Source: Eledone cirrhosa (taxonomy: Eukaryota > Mollusca > Cephalopoda > Octopoda > Eledonidae). Taken from it: a stretch of 64,000 nt of DNA. Both the position numbers and the translations under genes were made by a program. Position 1 is the first letter of the stretch. Every line of letters begins with the position of its first letter. The stretch lies in assembly GCA_964016885.1 (NCBI GenBank), contig OZ024743.1, positions 11,463,506 to 11,527,505 of the forward strand, given 5' to 3'. Below are positions 54,851 to 64,000 of the stretch, one piece after another. The notes beneath the pieces are model-generated. The model was not told the origin of the DNA, ran no database searches, and saw only the letters and a list, made by a program, of their open reading frames with translations.

Positions 54851-55040
54851 ACTGCACAATACCGCACTGCACAACACCACACAGAACCGCACCGCACTGC
54901 ACCACACCACAGTGCACCCCACCACATCACACCACATATCACCACACCACATAAAAACATACAACATTACACCATACTACTCCACAACACACCACTCCTC
55001 ACTACAACACAACACAACACACCACTCCACACGACATAAC
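54851..55040. repeat. ACCAC-rich satellite block 1
   Basis: Degenerate CACCACA / ACCGCACTGC pentamer-like repeats on the plus strand, almost free of internal structure. Confidence 0.8.
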
Positions 55041-55385
55041 ACCCAAAATTTTTTCCTCGTCTTTTTTTCATGTGTTATCAACTAATCTGATCTCCAAGAT
55101 GTTTGTTATTGACTTTCTCTTCATGGAAAACTTAGGTGGATGCACTTCTCTCATTTAACCCCAGAGTTTTCTCTAAGATTTTTCGTATGTTATCAATGAA
55201 TATGACCTCCAAACCAGTTGGAAATGATTAGTTGTTCTAGGAAAAAGGAGGGGTAAAGCAGGTGGAAAAACCATTGTCGTTTTGTAGATATATTCCCTAA
55301 TGATTTTTCTTCGGTCTCCTTTTCAGTGCTATCAACTAATCTGACCTTTTAGTTGCTCTGAATCAATTTTTTTTTCCTGGGATTT
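55041..55385. repeat. Diverged satellite monomers
   Basis: Segments such as TTCATGTGTTATCAACTAAT and TTATCAATGAATATGACCTC match motifs of the 61.4-64.0 kb satellite. 55064-55101 also reappears inverted at 56222-56265. Confidence 0.65.
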
Positions 55386-55765
55386 GGAAACTAAAACTAA
55401 ATTAAACATAAAATTAAATCTAGCCCCAACCCTAAACTCTAAATCTAAACCAAACGAAGCTAAATCTAAATATAAACATTACCCCAACCCTTAAACTAAA
55501 CCCTAAACTATACCCCAACCATAAAACTAAACCCTAAACTATACCCCAACCATAAAACTAAACCCTAAACATTACCCCAACCATAAAACTAAACCCTAAA
55601 CTTTACCCCAAACCTAAAACTAAACCCTAAACTTTACCCCTAAAACTAAACCCTAAACTTTACCCCAACCCTAAAACTAGACCCTAAACATTACCCCAGC
55701 CTTAAAACTAAACCCTAAACTTTACCCCAATCCTAAAACTAAACCCTAAACCCTAAACCTAACCC
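55386..55765. repeat. ~31-bp minisatellite with telomere-like AACCCTAA
   Basis: About ten units of a monomer like TACCCCAACCATAAAACTAA plus ACCCTAAACT. CCCTAA/ACCCTAAA recurs in each unit, the C-rich strand of TTAGGG, but the array is not a pure hexamer. Confidence 0.85.
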
Positions 55766-55815
55766 AGGGAAATAAATTGATTGGAAGTATCTAGGAGGTC
55801 AGATTAATTAATAGC

Positions 55816-55983
55816 ACAGAAAATAGCATAGGAAATAGCATAGGAATTAGCATAGGAATTAGCATAGGATTAGCATAGGAATTAGCATAGGAATTAGCAT
55901 AGGATTTAGCATAGGAATTAGCATAGGATTTAGCATAGGAATTAGCATAGGAATTAGCATAGGAAATAGCATAGGAAATATAC
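55816..55983. repeat. 12-bp repeat array
   Basis: About 14 copies of ATAGGAATTAGC with AAATAGC and ATTTAGC variants; one unit is 11 bases. Confidence 0.9.
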
Positions 55984-56257
55984 CGAAAATGATTAAGTCC
56001 CACAACATGTGAGTAGGGTGTAGATCTGCAAAACTCTTCCCCTCTCCCTCTCCTCTTTCTCCAAAGCTAGTTGTTTTTGACTGGTTTGGAAGTCATATTC
56101 ACTGATAACGCATGAAAATAGAATCAAAGAGAAAATTCCGAGTAAGCAGGGGTTATCCAGGTGAAGAGGGAACCACCTCACCCCGCCGTTTTCCTGGGGG
56201 GAAAACGTCAGTTTCAAGCATCTTGGAGATTGGATTAGTTGATAGCACATGAAAAAT

Positions 56258-56640
56258 AGGATGAAAAAATTTCACATCACATCACACCTCCTCTCGTCTC
56301 ACCTCATTTCACCACGCCACGCCACATTTCATCACATCACATCACATTTCACCACGCCACGCCACATTTCATCACATCACATCACATTTCACCATGCCAC
56401 ATCACATCACACCACATGCTACCACACTATATCCCACCACACTCCACTACACCATATCCCCACCCTACATTGAACCACACTCCACTCCACTCCACCATAC
56501 TCCACTACACCACACCACTAAACCACACTCCACTACACTACACCACACCACTGTCCACTACACTAAACCACACTCCACTACACTACACCACACTACGCTA
56601 CACCACACCACTGTCTATTCGACTGTTTTCTATTTCGTAG
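56258..56640. repeat. ACCAC-rich satellite block 2
   Basis: CACATCACATTTCACCACGC and CCACTACACTACACCACACC type repeats. Begins with a 58-base duplicated segment near 56300-56395. Confidence 0.85.
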
Positions 56641-56989
56641 GTATGTCCAGTTACAGTAAGAGAAAGTAATTTCAAAGGATCTGAGTAAGTAAACACTTCA
56701 TTGACCATCATTTTAAGCAGAATCTCAGTGTAGTTTTAAATTGACCTTTTCATATGATTACACCTCAGTCTTAACTTAATCACCTGTAGATGGATGCTAC
56801 ATGTAATGTTAAAATTAGTTAAACACTGTTTCCCCCTTCTCATCACATGTGGATGCTACATGTGTATTGTTAACATTAATCTCACGTTGTGTCCCCCCCC
56901 CCCGCCTCACCATATCATACCACACCACATCACACCATGTTGTACCACACCAGACCACATAACACCATGCTATACCATATATATATATA
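56641..56989. other. AT-rich spacer in satellite domain
   Basis: Contains a GTGGATGCTACATGT-like sequence repeated near 56790 and 56850, a C run at 56894 and a short ACCAC block. No gene. Confidence 0.5.
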
Positions 56990-57190
56990 TATATGAGCTC
57001 TCCACTCGTTATATTAACTGTATCTCCTCGGTGTTTCGTGAAAGTCTGAGAGATCAGCTATATATTTGTTTACAATTTTTTTTTTATATTTAGATGGAAA
57101 AGAAGAAAAAGACGACGAAGCAGATGACTAAAATGAAAATGACAACAAAGACAAAGAAGACACAGGAAACGAAGATGACGAAAAGAAGAA
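56990..57190 (+). repeat. Dispersed cassette copy 2
   Basis: TGTATCTCCTCGGTGTTTCG, AAAGTCTGAGAGATCAGC, T tract, TTTAG, ATGGAAAAGAAG and purine-rich codons. Confidence 0.7.
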
Positions 57191-57389
57191 GAAAGTATGA
57201 TCTCAGTTCAGTCTAAACCTAATGATTTATAGATATGATCTTAGTTCAGCCTTAACCTAATGACCTGTAGATACGATCTATTTAGGTTTAACTTAAACAT
57301 TCAAAGATATTTGTATATACTTTTGTTGATATTTGACATTGTTTTTTAGTTATGAAATAGCTTATAAGCTACATTATAGGATCACAGTG

Positions 57390-57745
57390 CATGAGCACAC
57401 TGCTCTTTAAATTAACTTTATCTCCTCACCACTTTGTAAAGTCTGAGAGATAGGCAACATATGTTTTACATTCTTTGTTTTTGGTATTTAGATGGCAGAG
57501 GAGAAGATAAAGGCACAGAAGAAGTCAAAAGCACAGAAGAAGTCAAAAGCACAGAAGTCAAAAGCACAGAAGAAGTCAAAAGCACAGAAGTCAAAAGCAC
57601 AGAAGAAGTCAAAAGCACAGAAGAAGTCGAAGGCACAGAAGAAGTCAAAGGCACAGAAGAAGTCAAAGGCACAGAAGAAGTCAAAGAAAATGAACAAGAA
57701 CAATTATTATTACTATTATTATTATTATTATTTGTATTATTATAA
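57390..57745 (+). repeat. Dispersed cassette copy 3 with KSKAQK repeats
   Basis: TTTATCTCCTCACCACTTTG, AAAGTCTGAGAGATAGGC, T-rich tract, TTTAG, ATGGCAGAGGAG, then 12-15 bp repeats (GCACAGAAGAAGTCAAAA) encoding KSKAQK, then (ATT)n. All repeats are multiples of three so the frame stays open. Confidence 0.75.
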
Positions 57746-58009
57746 TCAAACTAAGCCACACTACATCAACCTATACCACACCACACCACACTGACAAACA
57801 TTATACCATACCACATTATCCAACACCACACTACAAAACACTGTACGACCTCACATCAGACCATGCTACGAAACAATATACCATACTACACTATACAACA
57901 ATAGACAACACCACACAAGACTATGAAACACTATACTTTACCACACTATATCACACCACTCAAGTTAGAGAGGATCAACTTTTTTTCCTGGAAAGTAGAA
58001 AACCTAACT
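57746..58009. repeat. ACCAC/ACTAC satellite block 3
   Basis: Irregular CACCACAC and ACACTATAC repeats continuing the satellite type of blocks 1 and 2. Confidence 0.75.
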
Positions 58010-59250
58010 TTAAGCTAAAACCGAACTTTAAAAATAACACTTGCACTCACACATGCTCTAACAGTGAACTTAGCGCTAACATGAAAACTAACACAAACAA
58101 ACATTAAATAGAAAACTAACACAAACACTAACCTGAACACTAACACTAACCTGAACACTAACACTAAAACTGACACTAACACTAAAACTGACACTAACAC
58201 TAACCTGAACACCAGCACTAAAACTAACACTACCGTAAACACTAATACAAACACTAACACAAACACTAACACTAACCTGAACACTTACACTAAAACTAAC
58301 ATTAGCACAAACATTAGCCTGAACACTAGCACTAACACTACCATAAACACTAACACTGACATGAGCACTAACACAAACACTAATCTGAAAACTGATACTA
58401 ATCAGAAAACTAAGCTAACATTAACTTCAACACTAAAACAAACACTAACGCTAACAAAGATACTAACACAAATATTAACACAAACACTAACACAATCTCT
58501 AACACTAACCTCAACAGTAACACTAAAACTAACATTAACTTGAACACTAACTCTAACCTGAAAACTAAGCTAACATTAACCTGAACACTAACATAAACAC
58601 TAATGCTAACACTAACAGAAATACTAATGCTAACATTAACGCTAACCTTAACACAAAAACAAAGACTAACGCTAACACAATCACTAACACTAATGGAAAC
58701 ATCAAACACTAATGCTAACAGAGATACTAACACAAATATTAACACAAAAACAAATACTAACACTAACACAATCTCTAACACTAACCTTAACACTAAAACT
58801 AACCTGAACACTAACACTAAAACTGATACTAACCAGAAAACTAAGCTAACATTAACCTCAACACTAAAACAAACACTAACATTAACAGAAAAACAAAGAC
58901 TAGCACTAACACTAATGGAAACACTAACACAAAATAAAATACTAACACTAATGGAAAAAATAACACTAACACTAAAACTAACACTACCGTAAACACTAAC
59001 CTGAACACTAACACTAAAACTGACATTAATACGAACATTAACCTGAACACTAACACTACCATAAACCACTAACCTGAGCACTAACACTAAAAGTAACACG
59101 AGCCCTAATCTGAAAACTAACACTAACCAGAAAACTAAGTCAACATTAACCTGAACACTAACACAAACACTAACCTGAACACTAACACTAACAAAAATGC
59201 TAACACTAATACAAAATCAAACACGAACACTAATGGAAACACTAACACAA
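58010..59250. repeat. (AACACT)n hexamer satellite
   Basis: About 1.2 kb of imperfect hexamers, mainly AACACT/AACACA/AACCTG, with G rare on the plus strand. Long ORFs on both strands are by-products of the in-phase hexamer. Confidence 0.9.
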
Positions 59251-61000
59251 TCGCTTACGCTGACACAAACATTAACGTGAATACTGATGCAGTTGCAAAG
59301 GCAAATGCTGACAAAGACTCTGATGCACACACTGCTGTAAATGCTACACAGACTCTAACGCTGACGTGGACACTGACACAAATGCTCACGCTAATGCAAA
59401 CACTAAAGCAAATACAGACACTAATGCAAACACAGACGCAAATGTTGATGCAAATGTTGATGCAGATGTTAAAGCAAACGCAAATGCTGACGCAAACGAT
59501 GACAGCGATGCTAATGTGAACCTTAACGCAGACGTAAACATTGATGTAGAAGCTAAAGGAAACACAAATGAAAATGCTGAGGCAGACGCTAACACACGTT
59601 AACACAGATGCTAACGTAAACACTGATGCAGATGTTAATATAAACACTGACGCAGACGCTAACATAAACGCTGACACAGATGCTAACACACGTTGACGCA
59701 GACGCTAACGTAAATGATGACACAGACACTAATGTAAACGATGACGTAGAAGCTAACGTAAACGCTGACACAGACGCAAATGTAAACGCTGACACAGACA
59801 CTAATGTAAGCGCTGATGTAGAAGCTAATGTAGATGCAGACGTAGAAGCTAATGTAAACGATGACGGAGATGTAGATGTAAATACTGACGCTGACACAAA
59901 CACGGTCGGAAACGCTGACGTAGAAGCTGACGAGATGCTGATGTAGAAGCTAACGTAAACGCTGACGTAGAAGCTAACAAAACGCTGACGTAGTTGTTAC
60001 GTAGAAGCAGGCGTAGAAGTTAGCGTTTACCCTTACCGCCGAAGCTGATCTCCAAAATGCAATTGCTGATGCGGATTGCTGAAGCCAAAGCCAAGCTAAC
60101 GCTGACGCAAATGTTGAGGCAGTATTGCCAGGCGCTGACGTGTATGCTGACGCTAATGCAAATGCTGATGCGGACGCTAGGGCTAAGGCTAACGCTAACG
60201 CTGACGCAAATGCTGAAGTTAACGCTTACATGGGATATGCAGACGCTGCAATGATGCGGACGCCACAGGAAAGGTTAATGGAAACGCTAATGCTAACGGA
60301 AAACGCTGACGTACACGTTACGGAAACGCTGACGTAGAAGCTAACGTAAATGCTGACACAGACGCTAACGTAAACGCTGACACAGACGCTAAGGTATACA
60401 TTGACGTTAACTGAAACGCTGACGCTGATGTAGATGTAAATACTGACACAGACACAGACACGGTCGGAAACGCTGACGTAGAAGCTAACGAGATGCTGAC
60501 GTAGAAGCTAACGGAAATGCTGACGTAGAAGCTAACGGAAATGCTGACAAAGACGTTAAAGGAAACGCTGTCGCAAACGCTAACGCTAATGTGAATGCTG
60601 ATGCAGATGCTGACGCAAATGCTAACTCCTACACAAATGCAAACGCTGATGCTAACACTGACTCAAACACTAATGCAAATGCTGACGTGCACGCTGATGC
60701 AAACGCTGACACTGAGGGAAATGCTGACACTGACACAAGTGCTGACGCGGACGCTAATGATAATGCTGACTCAGAAGCTGACGTAGACGCAGGCACTGAA
60801 ACAAACACTAATGCTAACACTAATGTTGACTCAGACGCTAAGGGAAATGCTGACACAATCACTATCACCAATGCAGACGCTGACGCAAATGTTGTCATAG
60901 ATGCTGACACTTACGCAAACACTAAGGCTAATCCAAACACTAACGCAGATGCTAACACCAGTCTACATAGACACTAACACAAAAGCTTACATAGACGCTT
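59251..61000. repeat. GCNRAY hexamer satellite (Ala-Asp / Ala-Asn phase)
   Basis: About 1.75 kb of degenerate hexamers such as GCTGAC, GCTAAC, GCAAAT and GTAGAA. On the plus strand one phase reads Ala/Val-Asp/Asn dipeptides. CpG is frequent (GACGCT, AACGCT), unlike the neighbouring DNA. Contiguous with the AACACT block, so probably derived from it or sharing its origin. Confidence 0.88.
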
Positions 61001-61170
61001 ATGCAAATGCTAACGCTGATGCAGACAGTAACGCAAACAGTAACTGTAAGAGTAACAGTTACAGTAACACTAACAGTGACAGTAATGCTAACAGTAACAC
61101 AGTCACTAACAATAAACTTACCATTAACAATAAAACTTACCCTAACACTAACCCTAAATCTAAAATTAAT
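61001..61170. repeat. AACAGT/AACACT hexamer tail
   Basis: GTAACAGTTACAGTAACACT and similar hexamers, with fewer CpG, closing the hexamer domain. Confidence 0.8.
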
Positions 61171-61440
61171 CCAGAGAAAAAAGTCCTTTGCAATCACATT
61201 TAAGGTCACTCTTTAAGATATAGAAGATAAGCATTATATTTTAATGATTTTAATTTAAAGAGAATCACGCTATAAGATGCAACACAATAACACACCACAC
61301 CACACTAACCTACACCAAACCAGATTATACCATACCTTGGTAAATTTATTATAGGTTTCCATGTTATAACTACACCAAACCATACCAAACTACATCAAAC
61401 CAAACCACACCATAACAAACTACACCATACTACATCACAC
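61171..61440. other. AT-rich and ACCAC-type spacer
   Basis: Short blocks of CACACCACACTA and CCAAACCATACC; no gene. Confidence 0.5.
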
Positions 61441-64000
61441 CATGCTATTGAACTCAGTGTGAAAAATGTTCTTCCTGCTTTTTTTTTGTGTGTGTGTGTG
61501 CTTACCACCCAATCTGACATTAAAAGTGTTCGCAATTAACTATTTTTTGCACATATTATCAATGAAGACTTTGAAACCTGTTGAAAATGACTAGCTTTGT
61601 AGAAAAAAGAGGGCGGAAAGTGGGTGGAAATACAAAGCTTGTCATTTTTGATTGCAGTGAAAGTCATATTTGTTGTTAATATGGTAATGGAGGCACATGG
61701 CTTAGTAGTTAGAGCAGCAGCCTTGCAATCGAAAGGTTGTGAGTTCAATTCTCAGACCGGGTGGTGTGTTGTTTCCTTGAGCAAGACACTTTATTTCACA
61801 TTGCTCCAGTTTACTCAGCTGTAGAAATGAGATGATAGGGAGTGGGGTCCCTATCATTCCACTGCAAAGTGGTCGTGTAGGTGCCACGGCAAAAACCACC
61901 CAGCACTAACTGTAAATGAGGTTGGTGTTAGGAAGAGCATCCAGCTGTAGAAATCAAGCCAGGATCAGTTCCCGCCCCACCCTTGCAAGCAGGGAAAAGT
62001 GGACGTAAAATGATGATGATGATGGTAAAAGCATAGTCGGCTGTGAGCATGTTGGAGGTTGGAAAACCATACCACATTAAACTACACCAAACTACACCAT
62101 ATTACATCATACCATGCTATTAATCTCAGTGAGAACATTTTTCTTCCTGTTTTTTTTCTTTTCTGTGTGTGTGTGTGCTTACCACCCAATCTAATATCAA
62201 AGGTGCTCACAAATGACTATTTTTTTACACATTATCAATGTATATAACATGGAATTCTAACATTTGCAATAGGTTCCCATGTCATAACTACAACAATCCA
62301 AACTACACCACAACAAACTACACCATTCTACATCACACCATGCTTTTGATCTCAGTGTGAAAAATTTTCTTCCTGTTTCTTTTTTTTTTTTTTTTGTGTG
62401 TTCTTACCACCCAATCTGACATCAAAGGTACTGCAATTGACTATTTTTCGCACATATCAATAATTATGACATGGAAAACTGTCGAAAATGACGAGCTTTG
62501 TAGAAAAAAGAGGGAGGATGCGGGTGGAAATACCATTTACAAAGCTCGTCATTTTTTATTGCAGCGGAAGTCATATTTTTTGTTAATATGCTAAAAGCAT
62601 AGTGTACTGCAAGCATCTTGGAAGTTGTATTAGTTGGTAGCACATGTTAAAGTGAAGGAAAAAATTTTTTTCTTACATAAATCAAAGTGGAAATTTAATT
62701 CCTTACTTATAACAAAGCACACCACACCACATTAATCTACCCCAAACCACACCATATCAAACAGCACCATATTATGGTAAATTTATTACAGAACACATAC
62801 TCCTATCATTTACATCACACCATGGTATGGACATCAATGTGACAAATTTGCTACCTGCTTTTTTTTATTTTTTGTGTTTACCACCCAAACTAACATCAAA
62901 GGTGCTTGCAAATGACTATTTTCCCACACATTATCAATGAATATGACATGGGAATCTATCGTTTACAATTGGTTTCCATTTCATAACTTCACCGAACCAA
63001 ACCAAACCACACCATACCAAGTTACACCATACTACATCACACCAAGCTATTGATCTTGGTGTGAAACATTTTCTTCCCGTTTCCTTTTTTTTTTTTGTGT
63101 GTGTGCTTACCCCGCAAACTGACATTAAAGGTGCTCCCAATTGACTATTTTTTTTCCACTTATCAATAATTATGACATGGAAACCTGTCGAAAATGAGTA
63201 TCTTTGTAGAAACTTCACCAAACCACACCATACTACATCACACCAAGCTATTGATTTTGGTGTGACAAATTTTCATCAGGCAATTTTTTTTTTTTTTTTT
63301 TTTTTCTCTGCTTACCACCCAATTTGACATAAATGGTGCTCGCAAATTACTATTTTATGCACATGTTATCAATGGTTATGACATGGAAACCTGATGAAAA
63401 TGACTAGTTTTGTAGGAAAAAGAGGGAGGATGTGGGTGGAAATACCATTTACAAAGCTAGTCATTTTTTATTGCAGCGGAAGTCATATTTTTTGTTAATA
63501 TGCTAAAAGCATAGTACACTGCAAGCATCTTGGAAGTTGTATTAGTTGATAGCACATGCAAAAGTGAAGGAAAAAATTTTTTTCTTACATAAATCAAAAG
63601 GGGAAATTTAATTCCTTACTTATAACAAAGCACACCACACCACATTAATCTACCCCAAACCACACCATATCAAACAGCACCATATTATGGTAAATTTATT
63701 ACAGAACACATACTCCTATTATTTACATCACACCATGGTATGGACATCAATGTGACAAATTTGCTACCTGCTTTTTTTAATTTTTTGTGTTTACCACCCA
63801 AACTAACATCAAAGGTGCTTGCAAATGACTATTTTCCCCACACATTATCAATGAATATGACATGGGAATCTATCGTTTACAATTGGTTTCCATTTCATAA
63901 CTTCACCAAACCAAACCAAACCACACCATACCAAGTTACACCATACTACATCACACCAAGCTATTGATCTTGGTGTGAAACATTTTCTTCCCGTTTCCTT
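61441..64000. repeat. Complex satellite with ~912-bp higher-order period
   Basis: Monomer landmarks CACACCATGCTATTGATCTC, TTTTTGTGTGTGCTTACCAC and ATTATCAATGAATATGACAT recur several times. A higher-order unit repeats at 912-913 bases: AGGGAGGATG at 62511 and 63423, AAATTTAATTCC at 62691 and 63604. A SINE interrupts the array at 61689. It runs off the right edge. Confidence 0.85.
61689..62021 (+). mobile_element. Second-family tRNA-derived SINE, full length
   Basis: A box TGGCTTAGTAG (61698-61708), B box GAGTTCAATTC (61741-61751), body as at 43083, tail GATGATGATGATGG. Closely similar to the 43 kb copy. Confidence 0.85.

Noticed and set aside
57461..57794. KSKAQK-repeat ORF as a basic protein gene
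   Set aside because: Short-period repeat inside a cassette that recurs in the satellite; kept as a repeat with a splice-like feature to test, not as a gene.
59255..60980. Plus- and minus-strand ORFs of 60-140 codons (Ala-Asp and Ser-Val repeats)
   Set aside because: In-phase products of a degenerate hexamer satellite; no start context, domain or conserved end.

Overview
The window looks like repeat-dominated genomic DNA of a cephalopod mollusc, most likely an octopus. The main clue is a tRNA-derived SINE family, recognised from memory, that begins near TTTCTACTTTAGGCACAAGG and carries TTTATTTTATCGACCCCGTA. It occurs about 15 times in both orientations. A second tRNA-type SINE (A box TGGCTTAGTGG, B box GAGTTCAATTC) occurs twice in full. 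I found no convincing host gene, rRNA, genuine tRNA gene or CRISPR array. Nearly all recognisable coding sequence belongs to retroelements.

1-9.7 kb holds two head-to-tail copies of one L1/Tx1-like non-LTR retrotransposon. The first copy is cut by the window edge. The second is full length, with 5' UTR, ORF1 (698 aa, zinc knuckle), ORF2 (1139 aa, APE endonuclease plus reverse transcriptase) and a 3' UTR with an (ATT)n tail. The ORF2s align without gaps and differ at about 36 of 1083 residues. A third, 3'-only copy lies at 42.6 kb.

9.7-24.7 kb has a foldback repeat, a Penelope-like element (PLE) broken by a nested SINE/RTE insertion, and a young tandem duplication of a 3.1-3.5 kb unit (three copies plus a 218 bp stub). 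Each unit carries an N-terminal PLE piece, a 67-bp VNTR (13, 7 and 12 repeats), a 174-bp hAT MITE and an interrupted SINE. A perfect 29-bp hairpin and an RTE-like fragment follow.

24.7-52.6 kb is a mosaic of decayed non-LTR fragments (RTE-like, an unclassified RT, and three pieces of an apparently RLE-type family), PLE sequence, MITEs and SINEs. A 1.7-2.0 kb direct segmental duplication lies at 25.9 and 44.5 kb; its second copy has gained a SINE. Several inverted-repeat arms contain sequences that fit the type I hammerhead ribozyme core.

53.4-54.4 kb is a PLE remnant with a GIY-YIG domain between inverted terminal repeats that also carry a hammerhead-like core. 54.6-64.0 kb is a satellite domain: ACCAC-rich DNA, a telomere-like minisatellite, 12-bp and 6-bp repeats (including nearly 2 kb of GCNRAY hexamers reading Ala-Asp/Ala-Asn), and a ~912-bp higher-order satellite running off the window.

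The retroelements act alone: ORF1 and ORF2 of the full-length LINE would form one RNP, the SINEs would borrow LINE machinery, and the hammerheads would process PLE transcripts. The signals most worth testing are the hammerhead-bearing inverted PLE termini and the (ATT)n-flanked Tx1-like family.
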